DNA of 64,000 nt from Faecalibacter sp. LW9 (GTDB lineage: Bacteria > Bacteroidota > Bacteroidia > Flavobacteriales > Weeksellaceae). The notes beneath the pieces were generated by a model. The model was not told where the DNA came from and ran no database searches. It saw nothing but the letters and a program-made list of their open reading frames with translations. Below are positions 18,542 through 27,807 of the stretch, one piece after another (the stretch's first letter is position 1; each line of letters starts with the position of its first letter). The stretch is taken from the NCBI RefSeq assembly GCF_034661295.1, contig NZ_CP141062.1, positions 1,674,001-1,738,000 of the forward strand, written 5' to 3'. The translations under genes were made by a program, and so were the position numbers.

Positions 18542-19319
18542 GACGATTTAAGATATGATTTATAAATTGTTTTGATTTGTTTAAGGTAAATTCAGCTTGT
18601 TCTTTATGGGGATTATGTCCACAATCTTTTATCAAATGATCAATCACCAATGAAGTCACATTGGATTTGATTTTATTCACTTGTTCTATTGTTCCAAATT
18701 CATCATTTTCACCTTGAAATATTAATAGGGGAGAGCTAATTTGTTGAATATCTTTTTCAATGTTCCAATGGCGATATGATGGATCTAACCACGTTTCCAT
18801 CCACATTCGAAATAACATTTCCGTTTTATCTCCATGATATTTTGCAACGCGTTCAGCAAGGTTTGTTGTTTCTAAAGCTTTTTTCGCTTCACGAATTCCT
18901 TGTAGGGTTTCTTCTTCAACAAAAACGTGTACGCCTTCTACAATCGTAGCGAGTACATGATGTGGATATTTTGCAGCATACCAAAGCGAAATGGTAGCTC
19001 CATCGCTGTGTCCAAAAAGGATGATATGATTTAGCTGAAGTTGAGAAACAATTAGATGCAAGGTTTCAGCACCCATTTCCAGATAATTAGTAGGACGTTT
19101 TTGGATTTGAAAGGGTGATGATTCTCCATGACCTTCACGATCATAAATCACGGCATTGCATTGACATGCTTCAGCTAATTTTAATGGAAAATCTCGCCAT
19201 AGTTTTACGGATCCTAACGAATCATGCAAAAAAATAAGGGTGGGACGATGGGGGGCTGTTTGGTAGTTTTGAATATGATATTGAAGACCATTCACTTCAA
19301 TTAATTTCGTTTCTAACAT
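18522..19319 (-). CDS. Alpha/beta hydrolase
   Basis: A 265-residue alpha/beta-hydrolase fold enzyme. The oxyanion region is LIFLHDSLGS (about residue 27), the nucleophile elbow GHSDGA (about 98), the acid Asp lies in GENDEFG (about 215) and the His in DCGHNPHKEQ (about 244). The triad is complete. There is no signal peptide. The substrate is unknown; relatives include esterases and C-C bond hydrolases. It overlaps the downstream membrane protein gene by 20 bases. Confidence 0.85.
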   Translation of the reverse strand: MLETKLIEVNGLQYHIQNYQTAPHRPTLIFLHDSLGSVKLWRDFPLKLAEACQCNAVIYDREGHGESSPFQIQKRPTNYLEMGAETLHLIVSQLQLNHIILFGHSDGATISLWYAAKYPHHVLATIVEGVHVFVEEETLQGIREAKKALETTNLAERVAKYHGDKTEMLFRMWMETWLDPSYRHWNIEKDIQQISSPLLIFQGENDEFGTIEQVNKIKSNVTSLVIDHLIKDCGHNPHKEQAEFTLNKSKQFINHILNRHDVHVQ

Positions 19320-19344
19320 CTCTTGTGAATTTGAAACGAATATA

Positions 19345-19376
19345 AAAAAAGACGTTCAATTGAACTGAACGTCTTT
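19345..19376 (-). terminator. Terminator downstream of gmk
   Basis: Stem AAAGACGTTCA with its complement, followed on the minus strand by T7; it lies just past the gmk stop. Confidence 0.8.
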
Positions 19377-19382
19377 GCTTAT

Positions 19383-19952
19383 TTATTTTGAGATAAAATT
19401 CTGAATAACTTCTAAAGTTTTCTTTTTAGCCGTTTCTAAATCATCGTTTAAGAGCATAATATCGAATTGAGGCGCAGTTTCCATTTCGATTCCTGCTTTA
19501 TCAATGCGTTGTTTCAATTTATCCTCACTTTCAGTATTACGAGAAATTAAACGCTCTTTTAAAACTTCTAATGATGGTGGATTAACGAAAACGGTTAAAC
19601 ATTGTTCACCATATAATTTTTTGATGTTTAAAGCACCTACCACATCAATATCAAAAATTACTGAATTTCCATTTTCTGTGATACGTTCTACCTCAGATTT
19701 TAATGTCCCATAGAAATTGTTGGTGTACACTTCTTCGTACTCTACAAATTCATTATTGGCAATTTTAGTTTTAAATTCTTCTGGTGTGATGTAATAATAA
19801 TCTTTCCCATGAACTTCACCTTCTCTTTTTTCACGCGTTGTACAAGAAATTGAAAATTGGATGTTATCCATTGTTTCTAAAGCATGTTTTACCAACGTCG
19901 TTTTTCCCGCTCCTGAAGGTGCTGAGAATACGATTAATTTTCCTTTAGTCAT
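19383..19952 (-). CDS. gmk: Guanylate kinase
   Basis: Phosphorylates GMP to GDP with ATP. The 189-residue protein has the P-loop SAPSGAGKTTLV (about residues 9-20). The GMP-binding segment is SCTTREKREGEVHGKDYYYI, and the lid Arg residues are in RLISRNTESEDKLKQR. Length is normal. It lies 7 bases after yicC, the usual neighbour of gmk in many bacteria. Confidence 0.96.
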   Translation of the reverse strand: MTKGKLIVFSAPSGAGKTTLVKHALETMDNIQFSISCTTREKREGEVHGKDYYYITPEEFKTKIANNEFVEYEEVYTNNFYGTLKSEVERITENGNSVIFDIDVVGALNIKKLYGEQCLTVFVNPPSLEVLKERLISRNTESEDKLKQRIDKAGIEMETAPQFDIMLLNDDLETAKKKTLEVIQNFISK

Positions 19953-19959
19953 TTTAATA

Positions 19960-20820
19960 TTATAAAACGTTTAATGATTGTTCTTTAATTTTTTCTAATT
20001 CATCTTTCATTTGAACTACAATTTTTTGCATGTCCGCATGATTTGATTTAGAACCCAACGTATTAATTTCACGACCAATTTCTTGAGAAATAAATCCTAA
20101 TTTTTTACCGTTTGATCCCTCTTCGTTGATTTGTTGTATAAAATATTCACAATTGTTCTTTAAACGAACTTTTTCTTCTGTAATATCTAATTTTTCCAAG
20201 AAATAAATCATTTCTTGTTCATATCGATTTTGATCGATTTCTGCTTTTAATTCCTCTAAACGTTTTGTGAATCGTTCTTTAATGGTTACAATACGTTCGC
20301 CTTCAAATTGATCCACTTGTGTTAATAATTGAAGAATATTTTCTACATAACTTGTCAATTCTTTTTCAAGAACAGCACCTTCATCAGCACGGTAAGTATT
20401 TAAAGCATTAATGGCTTCGATAACAGTTTCTCGTATAGCAGACCATTCTTCATCAGATAAGTCTTCTTGCGAAAAATTCATTACATCAGGCATACGCATG
20501 ACAACTGGTAATAAATCAGCTTCAGATACATCTGGTGTAATTTGTTTAAAGTCCACTATGTATTGCTTAATTAAATCTGCATTTAGTTTCTGTGTTCTAG
20601 CTGCTGGATTTAATTCTACTTGCATCGCGAAATCAACTTTTCCTCGTTGAACTTTTTCAGAAATAATATTTCTAATTTCTAGTTCTTTTTCACGGTAATA
20701 CGATGGGATACGTGTATTTAAATCCAACGTTTTACTATTTAAGGAACGAATTTCTATCGTTATTTTTTTTTCTGGTAATTCTAATACAGATTTACCGTAT
20801 CCTGTCATTGATGCGATCAT
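19960..20820 (-). CDS. yicC: YicC family endoribonuclease
   Basis: A 286-residue YicC/YloC protein. It begins with the family hallmark MIASMTGYGK and ends with the conserved helix containing EIGREINTLGSKSNHADMQ. The family includes Mn-dependent endoribonucleases involved in small-RNA decay (shown in E. coli and B. subtilis). Its place directly before gmk is the conserved arrangement. Mid-protein helices are Glu/Lys-rich. Confidence 0.92.
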   Translation of the reverse strand: MIASMTGYGKSVLELPEKKITIEIRSLNSKTLDLNTRIPSYYREKELEIRNIISEKVQRGKVDFAMQVELNPAARTQKLNADLIKQYIVDFKQITPDVSEADLLPVVMRMPDVMNFSQEDLSDEEWSAIRETVIEAINALNTYRADEGAVLEKELTSYVENILQLLTQVDQFEGERIVTIKERFTKRLEELKAEIDQNRYEQEMIYFLEKLDITEEKVRLKNNCEYFIQQINEEGSNGKKLGFISQEIGREINTLGSKSNHADMQKIVVQMKDELEKIKEQSLNVL

Positions 20821-20949
20821 ATCATCGAAAATATTATAAGGTGTAAAATTACAATATTTTACAAGATTTCTTTAGCAAGTGTCGTATTTATTAATGGTTT
20901 AAAATAAAATAAGCGTAAATACTTATCTATATTTAGGATTCCATTTAAA

Positions 20950-22176
20950 TTAATGAATTCGATTTCCATTCTTCCAAACCATCGAAGGTTGTAATTGACC
21001 TTGATGATAAATGATGTTTTGAAAATCTGTGGTTGGAAATGCAACAAAATCGGCTTTTTTACCAATACTTAATATCCCGCGATCTTCTAAATTTAAAGCT
21101 TTAGCCGCTCTAAATGTAATTCCAGCCAAAACTTCAGCTGTTGATAATTTTTGAAAAGCAGCCAAAATTGATGCTTGAGTGAGTAAGTCTCCCATAGGAG
21201 CAGAGCCAGGATTCCAATCGGAAGCAATGGAAACACAACATCCACGATCTAGTAATTTTCGAGCAGGTGCAAATTGCATTCCTAATCCAATTGATGCACC
21301 GGGTAATACAGTGGCAACAACATCTGAAAAGGCTAATTCTCGAACTTCCTTTTCATCCGAAAATTCCAAATGATCTGCACTTAATGCTTTATGTTTTATC
21401 GCCAATTGGCTACCACCTGTTGTAAATTGATCCGCATGAATGGTCAATTCAAAACCTTGTTTTTTAGCTTCAGTCAAATAATAATCACCTTCTTCCACTG
21501 AAAAAGCAGATTGTTCCACAAAAATATCCACACGCTTAGTGAGCTGTTTTTCTTTCAAGATAGGAAAAACTTTTTCAATCAATTCTCTTAAATATTCATG
21601 ATTGGAACCAGTAAAATCTTTGGCTTTCATATGAGCACCAAGAAAAGTAGGAATCAAATCGATTTCACATTCTTGATTTGCTAAATTAATTCCTTCTAAC
21701 ATCTTAAGCTCACCTTCTACAGAAAGCGCATAACCACTTTTAACTTCAGCAGTCGTTGTTCCTTTACGAATAAGTTGTTCTGCGTTAGAAAGGGTTATGT
21801 CTTTTAATTCATCCGCAGATTTAGATCGGGTTTGAGTTACTGTAGACCAAATTCCACCGCCACTTTCAGCAATTTCTAAATAGGTTTTTCCATTCAATCG
21901 CATGGCAAAATCTTTAGCACGATTTCCACCAAAACAAATGTGTGTATGCGAATCTACAAACCCAGGTAAAAGGACTTGGTCGCCTTCAATTTCTTCCAGA
22001 GTTGCGTCATGATATTGTTCCTTTAAGTTATGATATGCTCCTACAGCAATTATAAGATCATTGTCTGTTACAATACCAGCATCTGTGATGATTTCGAGCT
22101 GTTCATCTTTTAAAGCTCCTTTTAAAGGTAAATGGGCTAATGTTAAAAGTTGTTTGAAAGGTCCGATTAATTTCAT
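20950..22176 (-). CDS. hutI: Imidazolonepropionase (histidine degradation)
   Basis: Hydrolyses 4-imidazolone-5-propionate to N-formimino-L-glutamate, the third step of histidine breakdown. This 408-residue amidohydrolase has the metal motif VDSHTHICFGGNR (about residues 75-87), the second metal His in TIHADQ, and the conserved Asp in SIASDWNPGSAP. The other hut genes (hutH, hutU, hutG) are not in this window. No clear terminator follows; a weak A+T-rich inverted repeat lies at about 20915-20937. Confidence 0.94.
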   Translation of the reverse strand: MKLIGPFKQLLTLAHLPLKGALKDEQLEIITDAGIVTDNDLIIAVGAYHNLKEQYHDATLEEIEGDQVLLPGFVDSHTHICFGGNRAKDFAMRLNGKTYLEIAESGGGIWSTVTQTRSKSADELKDITLSNAEQLIRKGTTTAEVKSGYALSVEGELKMLEGINLANQECEIDLIPTFLGAHMKAKDFTGSNHEYLRELIEKVFPILKEKQLTKRVDIFVEQSAFSVEEGDYYLTEAKKQGFELTIHADQFTTGGSQLAIKHKALSADHLEFSDEKEVRELAFSDVVATVLPGASIGLGMQFAPARKLLDRGCCVSIASDWNPGSAPMGDLLTQASILAAFQKLSTAEVLAGITFRAAKALNLEDRGILSIGKKADFVAFPTTDFQNIIYHQGQLQPSMVWKNGNRIH

Positions 22177-22211
22177 TTTGTGTTTTGTCTTATTGCGTTA
22201 AAAATACAAAT

Positions 22212-22243
22212 AAAAAAACCTGCATCCATAGAAGTAGGTTATA
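22212..22243 (-). terminator. Terminator downstream of the first DUF3078 gene
   Basis: On the minus strand AACCTAC and GCAGGTT pair (one mismatch), followed by T7; just past the stop at 22246. Confidence 0.7.
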
Positions 22244-22245
22244 TT

Positions 22246-23295
22246 TTATTGTGTTACCAAACTGGTTTGATATAAAAGAGGATATTTTCTTAGTTCATTA
22301 TGTTGGGCAAGAGTTATATCTTCGTCCATGGAATCAAATAAAGGTTGCTCATGAATAATCGTACGCGCAGTCGTTTCAGGCTTTGGTTGATTGTCAAATT
22401 TATAATTAAAACCAATACCTAATGTTTGTTTGATTTGAGTTTTCTTGATTTGGTCTTCATCGTATAATAAGTTAATAGCGACTTGTGCTGAAACAAAACG
22501 ATTGACTTTTAAATCCAATAATCCCCAATAGGCAATATCCATATTTTGAGGTTGATCTAAATAATTGGCGAAAATTCCTAAGCGATTATCGTATGTAATG
22601 CCTTCCATAATCTGAAATTTGTATCGTGCACCGAGATAAGCTCCTAATTCAAAAAAAGAAGAATCGCCATCATTTTTTAACCCATAATTTCCAGTAAATT
22701 GTAAATCTTCATCTAAGACAAATGTTACTCGTGCAGTTAATGGATGAATATTAACTTGGAAGTTATCGTTCGGTTTATAGTCCATCCCAATTCCAAAACT
22801 TAAATATGCAGGAGCCATAAAACTTGAAATTTTAGTCTTTGGATCCGTACTATAATCATATCCTGCAGTAAACTGTGTCTTAAAATTAAGGGCTGAAGCT
22901 AAATACCAATTGTTACCTACATTGTATCCATAGGATGAATTCAGATCAATAATATCATTGGTTTTACGGGCTTCTTCACCTTTATTGGCTTGTACACCAT
23001 AACCTAGGAGGATTCGGTTATCCCAAATGTGTTTTCCTTGAGTTAAGTTAAATTCATAATCTAAATTTCCATTCAGAGCGATTGAATTTACTCCACCGGC
23101 CATCCAATTGGAAAATGCACTTTGAGAAAACAATAATGAATTATTACCTGCAATAAACCAGCCTTCAGTACGACCATCAAATTTTTTTTCTTTCAGATAA
23201 CGTTGACTATCGGTCGTCACGCTTCCATCTTTCACAGCTTGTGAAAACACAAAATTGGTTGCAAGTAAAGAAAGAACGAAAGTTATTTTTTTCAT
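22246..23295 (-). CDS. DUF3078 family outer membrane beta-barrel protein (copy A)
   Basis: A 349-residue protein with a signal peptide of about 19 residues. The remainder is alternating aromatic/polar beta-strand sequence as in outer-membrane barrels. The SNWMAGGVNSIALNG motif near residue 62 and the GYGVQANKG-type strand are characteristic of DUF3078, a family found mainly in Bacteroidota with no known function. It ends in a soluble tail. It lies 16 bases after a paralogue (copy B) in the same direction. Confidence 0.85.
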   Translation of the reverse strand: MKKITFVLSLLATNFVFSQAVKDGSVTTDSQRYLKEKKFDGRTEGWFIAGNNSLLFSQSAFSNWMAGGVNSIALNGNLDYEFNLTQGKHIWDNRILLGYGVQANKGEEARKTNDIIDLNSSYGYNVGNNWYLASALNFKTQFTAGYDYSTDPKTKISSFMAPAYLSFGIGMDYKPNDNFQVNIHPLTARVTFVLDEDLQFTGNYGLKNDGDSSFFELGAYLGARYKFQIMEGITYDNRLGIFANYLDQPQNMDIAYWGLLDLKVNRFVSAQVAINLLYDEDQIKKTQIKQTLGIGFNYKFDNQPKPETTARTIIHEQPLFDSMDEDITLAQHNELRKYPLLYQTSLVTQ

Positions 23296-23311
23296 AGTTG
23301 GTGATTGGATT

Positions 23312-24412
23312 TTAAAAGAATTCGTCCAATACCGTTTCAGATTTTAAGTAAATAGAAGATTCATCCACTTCATCCTTCTCAAAAACTTTACGATAAGACT
23401 TCATATCTAATGGTTTGTGATTTTGAATATACGGATAAATTTCTATATTTTTTATAGGTTCAATCGGTTCTTTCTTCTTCTTTTTCTCTTTCTTTTTCGT
23501 ACTATCAATTTTGTACGTCAAACCTATCCCTAATGTTTGTTTAAATTGCGTTTTTTTGATTTGATCTTCATCATATGCAACGTTAATTGTAAGTTGAGTC
23601 GTCATGAAGTTGTTAATCTTCATGTTGAGAACACCAGAATAGACCAAATCGACATTTAATGGTTTTTTGGAATAATTTGAAAAGATTCCAATGTTGTTGT
23701 CATACGTTACATTTTCAAACACTTTAAATTTGTAACGGGCACCAACATATGCACCAATCTCAAAATACATCACATCACCATCTTCTTTTAATCCATAAGT
23801 TCCTTTTTTTCGTAATTGTTCATCAGCTACAATTGTTGTTCTCGATGTAATAGGATGAATGCTTAATGAAAAATCGGCAGTAGGATTGTAATTGGCCCTG
23901 ACCCCTAATGTAAGATATGCAGGTGCAAACAAGTTAGATTTTAAAGTTTTAGGCGTTGTCCCATAATCGTATCCAGGAGCAAATTGAGATCTTAAATTAG
24001 TAGAAGCCGTTAAATACCAACTTTTTTTCCATAGATAACCGTAGGATGAAGTGATATTAATATTATCCGATGTTTTACGTGTTCCATTGGTTTTATTATC
24101 CAAGAAACCGTATTCAAGAATAAAGCGATTGTCCCAAAGATTTCTTTTTTTACGGTAATTGAATTCATAATCCACTTTTGCAATAAATGAGACTGAATTT
24201 TCCCCTCCAGCAATCCAATTGGAAAGAGTATTTTGATTGACCGTTAATGTATTTGTTCCGTAGATTTCCCATCCTGATTTTCGTCCCGTTGTATCCACTT
24301 TTGATTTTAAATACTTTCGACCATCAATGATTAGATTCCCGTTGGTATCTAAAAATTGGGCAGAAGAGCAGATGGATAAAAAGACGAATAGTATCGAAAT
24401 TAGGAACTTCAT
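23312..24412 (-). CDS. DUF3078 family outer membrane beta-barrel protein (copy B)
   Basis: A 366-residue paralogue of copy A, sharing the strand order and the motifs SNWIAGGENS, WDNRFILEYG and DEDQIKKTQ. The signal peptide covers about residues 1-18. It differs by a Lys-rich insert (KKKEKKKKKE, about residue 310) before the C-terminal tail. The promoter lies within a palindrome directly upstream. The pair probably arose by tandem duplication; function unknown. Confidence 0.85.
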   Translation of the reverse strand: MKFLISILFVFLSICSSAQFLDTNGNLIIDGRKYLKSKVDTTGRKSGWEIYGTNTLTVNQNTLSNWIAGGENSVSFIAKVDYEFNYRKKRNLWDNRFILEYGFLDNKTNGTRKTSDNINITSSYGYLWKKSWYLTASTNLRSQFAPGYDYGTTPKTLKSNLFAPAYLTLGVRANYNPTADFSLSIHPITSRTTIVADEQLRKKGTYGLKEDGDVMYFEIGAYVGARYKFKVFENVTYDNNIGIFSNYSKKPLNVDLVYSGVLNMKINNFMTTQLTINVAYDEDQIKKTQFKQTLGIGLTYKIDSTKKKEKKKKKEPIEPIKNIEIYPYIQNHKPLDMKSYRKVFEKDEVDESSIYLKSETVLDEFF

Positions 24413-24418
24413 TCAAAA

Positions 24419-24462
24419 AAATATCTTTGTTTAAAATCGTATAATTTCAAACAAAGATATTT
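24419..24462 (-). terminator. 14-bp perfect inverted repeat: hemH terminator fused to the DUF3078 promoter
   Basis: Arms AAATATCTTTGTTT and AAACAAAGATATTT are separated by 16 bases and, on the minus strand, followed by T7, so it can end hemH transcripts. The right arm reads TATCTTTG on the minus strand (24452-24459), a perfect -7 box for the DUF3078 pair. Confidence 0.65.
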
Positions 24463-24490
24463 AATTATTTTAATGAGGCTTGGATTGGAA

Positions 24491-25477
24491 TTAATTATTT
24501 TGCCAACCTTTAAACCATTTTACTAAAGTATCAATCCAATCTTGGCGATCATTTAAACATGGGATGTATGTGAATGATTCACCACCGGCATGTAAGAACT
24601 CTTCACGGCCTTCCATCGAAATTTCTTCCAATGTTTCTAAACAATCGGCAACGAAGGCTGGTGTACATACTGCTAATTTTTTCACCCCATTATTTTCTGG
24701 GAAATGTTCCAATGTTTCATCTGTATAAGGTCTTATCCAAGGATCTTTTCCTAAACGTGATTGGAACGAAGTATAGTATTTATCTTCTGGTAATTCTAAA
24801 TATTCAGCGACCAATCGAGAAGTTTCTAAACATTGATTACGATAAGTCTCGATAGGTAATCCACTAATTTTTGCAGATTTTAATGCTTTTTTATCGTGAC
24901 GTTCCGGAATTCCATGATAAGAGAATAATAATTTATCATATTCTTCTGGTAAATGATCTTTAATCGAGTCACCTAAAACCTTTACATAATCTGGGTGATT
25001 ATAGAACGCTTTGATAAATTGTACATTAATGTCTTTGAATTTCTTTTTCTGAACTTCTAATACTTTATCCGCAACGGTTTCAGTAGTAGACATTGTATAC
25101 TGTGGATATAAAGGAACAACTAAAATATCGCGAACACCTTGGTTGTATAATTCTTGGATTCCGAATTCGATTGATGGATTTTTGTAACGCATCGCTAAAC
25201 CAACAGGAATATCCATTTGATCTTGAATTCTTTTTTGTAAAATTTTAGAATATACGATTAAAGGAGAACCTTCATCTGTCCATATTTTCTTGTAGGCTTC
25301 AGCAGAATTAATTGGTCTTTTGGGTAAGATAAATAATTCTACAATCATTTTTCGAATGATCCAAGGCGAGTCAATTACTTTGGCATCCATTAAAAATTCT
25401 CGTAGATATGTTCTTACATCTTCAACATTAGTAGAATCTGGCGAACCAAGGTTTACTAATAATATTCCTTTACTCAT
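24491..25477 (-). CDS. hemH: Ferrochelatase
   Basis: Inserts Fe(II) into protoporphyrin IX (or coproporphyrin III in coproporphyrin-pathway organisms). The 328-residue protein starts MSKGILLVNLGSPDS, as expected. The catalytic His is in LFSYHGIPERH (about 190), and the second active-site region is CTPAFVADCLETLEEI with the conserved Glu. A Fur-box-like site lies in the divergent region shared with ruvB. The rest of the haem pathway in this window is at 41-45 kb. Confidence 0.95.
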   Translation of the reverse strand: MSKGILLVNLGSPDSTNVEDVRTYLREFLMDAKVIDSPWIIRKMIVELFILPKRPINSAEAYKKIWTDEGSPLIVYSKILQKRIQDQMDIPVGLAMRYKNPSIEFGIQELYNQGVRDILVVPLYPQYTMSTTETVADKVLEVQKKKFKDINVQFIKAFYNHPDYVKVLGDSIKDHLPEEYDKLLFSYHGIPERHDKKALKSAKISGLPIETYRNQCLETSRLVAEYLELPEDKYYTSFQSRLGKDPWIRPYTDETLEHFPENNGVKKLAVCTPAFVADCLETLEEISMEGREEFLHAGGESFTYIPCLNDRQDWIDTLVKWFKGWQNN

Positions 25478-25550
25478 AATTTATTTTTATCTAAAAAAAT
25501 ATTGCGTTCTTTGTAGTCGTAAAATTACGAAGGAATAATTAAATTCTATC

Positions 25551-25569
25551 GAAAACGATTATCATTATA
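25551..25569. promoter_or_regulatory. Candidate Fur box between hemH and ruvB
   Basis: This 19-base site matches the classical GATAATGATAATCATTATC consensus at 15 of 19 positions (mismatches at 3, 6, 10 and 19). It lies 74 bases before the hemH start and 20 before ruvB. Iron control of ferrochelatase would be sensible. A+T-rich DNA raises the chance of a spurious match. Confidence 0.35.
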
Positions 25570-25588
25570 ATTTATATCATTATTAACT

Positions 25589-26626
25589 ATGTCTGATTTA
25601 TTAAATCCAGATAAAGAATTTTATCCAGATGATGATTTAAACCACGAAAATACCGTTCGTCCCCAGAGTTTTGATGACTTTGCGGGTCAAGAACATATTT
25701 TAGAAAATTTAGAAATTTTTGTAAAAGCTTCTAAATTACGTGGAGAAGCATTGGATCATGTGTTATTGCATGGACCTCCAGGTTTAGGAAAAACAACTTT
25801 AGCGAATATTATTGCCAACGAATTAGGGGTTGGAATTAAAATTACATCAGGTCCAGTGTTGGATAAACCAAGTGATTTGGCTGGTTTATTGACTAATTTG
25901 GAAGAGAATGATGTGTTATTTATTGATGAGATTCATCGTATGTCACCTGTTATTGAAGAATATTTATATTCTGCAATGGAGGATTTTAAAATTGATATAA
26001 TGATTGAGTCTGGTCCAAATGCACGTTCTATTCAAATTGGTTTAAACCCATTTACATTAATTGGAGCAACCACACGTTCAGGATTGTTAACAGCACCGTT
26101 AAGAGCGCGTTTCGGAATCAATTTCCGTTTCGAATATTACAATGTCGAATTATTGAGTTCTATAGTTGAACGTTCGTCAGGAATTTTAGGAACGCCCATT
26201 GATTTGGAAGCAGCCATCGAAATTGCAGGACGTAGCCGTGGTACACCTCGTATTGCAAATGCATTATTACGTCGTACACGAGACTTTGCACAGATTAAAG
26301 GAGACGGAACTATTAACAAAGCCATTGCTGAGTTTTCGTTAAAAGCATTAAAAGTAGATGACAATGGATTGGATGAAATGGATAACCGTATCTTATCAAC
26401 CATTATCGAAAAATTTAAAGGTGGACCAGTTGGTATTACAACATTAGCGACTGCAGTTGGTGAGAATGGAGGAACGTTAGAAGAGGTGTACGAGCCTTAT
26501 TTAATTCAAGAAGGTTATTTAATGCGTACGTCTCGCGGTCGTATTGCAACAGAGAAAGCGTACAAACATTTAGGAATTAATTATCGCGGTCAGAATCCAA
26601 TGCAAACGGATATTTTTGATTTGTAG
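25589..26626 (+). CDS. ruvB: Holliday junction branch migration ATPase RuvB
   Basis: A 345-residue AAA+ motor that drives branch migration with RuvA. It has Walker [12 protein letters not shown] (about residues 62-72), Walker [10 protein letters not shown], sensor 1 in [19 protein letters not shown] with the arginine finger, and a winged-helix C-terminus with [16 protein letters not shown]. The length is normal. Divergent from hemH; ruvA and ruvC are not in the window. Confidence 0.97.
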   Translation: MSDLLNPDKEFYPDDDLNHENTVRPQSFDDFAGQEHILENLEIFVKASKLRGEALDHVLLHGPPGLGKTTLANIIANELGVGIKITSGPVLDKPSDLAGLLTNLEENDVLFIDEIHRMSPVIEEYLYSAMEDFKIDIMIESGPNARSIQIGLNPFTLIGATTRSGLLTAPLRARFGINFRFEYYNVELLSSIVERSSGILGTPIDLEAAIEIAGRSRGTPRIANALLRRTRDFAQIKGDGTINKAIAEFSLKALKVDDNGLDEMDNRILSTIIEKFKGGPVGITTLATAVGENGGTLEEVYEPYLIQEGYLMRTSRGRIATEKAYKHLGINYRGQNPMQTDIFDL

Positions 26627-26817
26627 AATCGTCTAAATTTATCGTTTTGAATATAGTGAAAATACTTTTCTAACTTTAAACTATTCTGTTATTCAGAGCT
26701 TGTCAAAGAAAAAACAAGAGACCAACGAATAATTTTCGATTAAAAAAAAACGAAAATTGATTCGAGAATGGAAATATAAATCGATTTTTCAAAAATTTAT
26801 AATTCATCATTATTAAA

Positions 26818-27759
26818 ATGCATCTTCCAACAGAAGAACATATCAAAATAGAAAGAACCCAACGTATTAAAGCGAAAGCCGAAGCGTTGGGTTTTCTTTC
26901 TTGTGGAATTGCCAAAGCCGAATTTTTAGAGGAAGAAGCGCCTCGATTAGAATCATGGTTGAATCAAAACTATCATGGCGAAATGAGTTATATGGCGAAT
27001 CATTTTGATATGCGTTTAGATCCACGTCTATTAGTGGATGGCGCAAAATCGGTGATTTCCCTTTCGTATAATTATTATCAAGATTTAAATCGAAATCCTG
27101 AATCTTATAAAGTTGCCATGTATGCACAAGGGGAAGACTATCACTTTGTGGTGAAAGAAAAGGTGCGCGAATTATTGGATTTTATCCAGGACGAAATAGG
27201 AGAGGTGAATGGAAGAGCATTTACCGATTCGGCCTCGATTATGGAACACGCCTGGGCGCGAAAAGCTGGTATTGGTTGGGTCGGAAAAAATTCATTGACC
27301 TTATCCAAACAAAAAGGTTCGTTTTTCTTTTTGACCGAATTAATTTTGGGTTTAGATTTAGTTTATGATCAACCCATGGAAACGGATCATTGTGGGAAAT
27401 GTACCCGATGCATTGATGCTTGTCCCACTGAGGCGATTTTACCTAACCGTGTGGTGAATGGAAGTCAATGTATTTCGTATTTCACGATTGAATTAAAAGA
27501 TCAAATTCCAACGGAAATGAAAGGAAAATTCGATGATTGGATTTTTGGTTGTGATGTTTGTCAAGAAGTTTGTCCTTGGAATAGATTTTCGCTACCAACG
27601 AAACAAGAACGATTTATTGGTCACGAAAAAATCAATCAAATGTCAAAAAAAGAATGGGAAGAAATCACTGAAGATGTGTTTCGCGAAATCTTTAAAAAAT
27701 CTCCAGTGAAACGAACGAAATTTTCAGGTTTAGTACGAAATATTGATTTTGTAAAATAA
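26818..27759 (+). CDS. queG: Epoxyqueuosine reductase QueG
   Basis: Performs the last step of queuosine synthesis, reducing epoxyqueuosine in tRNA with cobalamin and two [4Fe-4S] clusters. The 313-residue protein has the cluster motif [12 protein letters not shown] (about 192-203) and a second set, [10 protein letters not shown] (about 243). The catalytic Asp region is in [18 protein letters not shown]. Length is slightly short compared with the HEAT-repeat-containing E. coli form, as is common in Bacteroidota. The 191 bases between ruvB and queG hold only an A+T-rich inverted repeat (AATTTTCG and its complement, about 26731-26758). Confidence 0.95.
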   Translation: MHLPTEEHIKIERTQRIKAKAEALGFLSCGIAKAEFLEEEAPRLESWLNQNYHGEMSYMANHFDMRLDPRLLVDGAKSVISLSYNYYQDLNRNPESYKVAMYAQGEDYHFVVKEKVRELLDFIQDEIGEVNGRAFTDSASIMEHAWARKAGIGWVGKNSLTLSKQKGSFFFLTELILGLDLVYDQPMETDHCGKCTRCIDACPTEAILPNRVVNGSQCISYFTIELKDQIPTEMKGKFDDWIFGCDVCQEVCPWNRFSLPTKQERFIGHEKINQMSKKEWEEITEDVFREIFKKSPVKRTKFSGLVRNIDFVK

Positions 27760-27807
27760 TCATCATATTTTGGTTTATCTTTTTATAAAAATTTAGAAAA
27801 CCACAAC

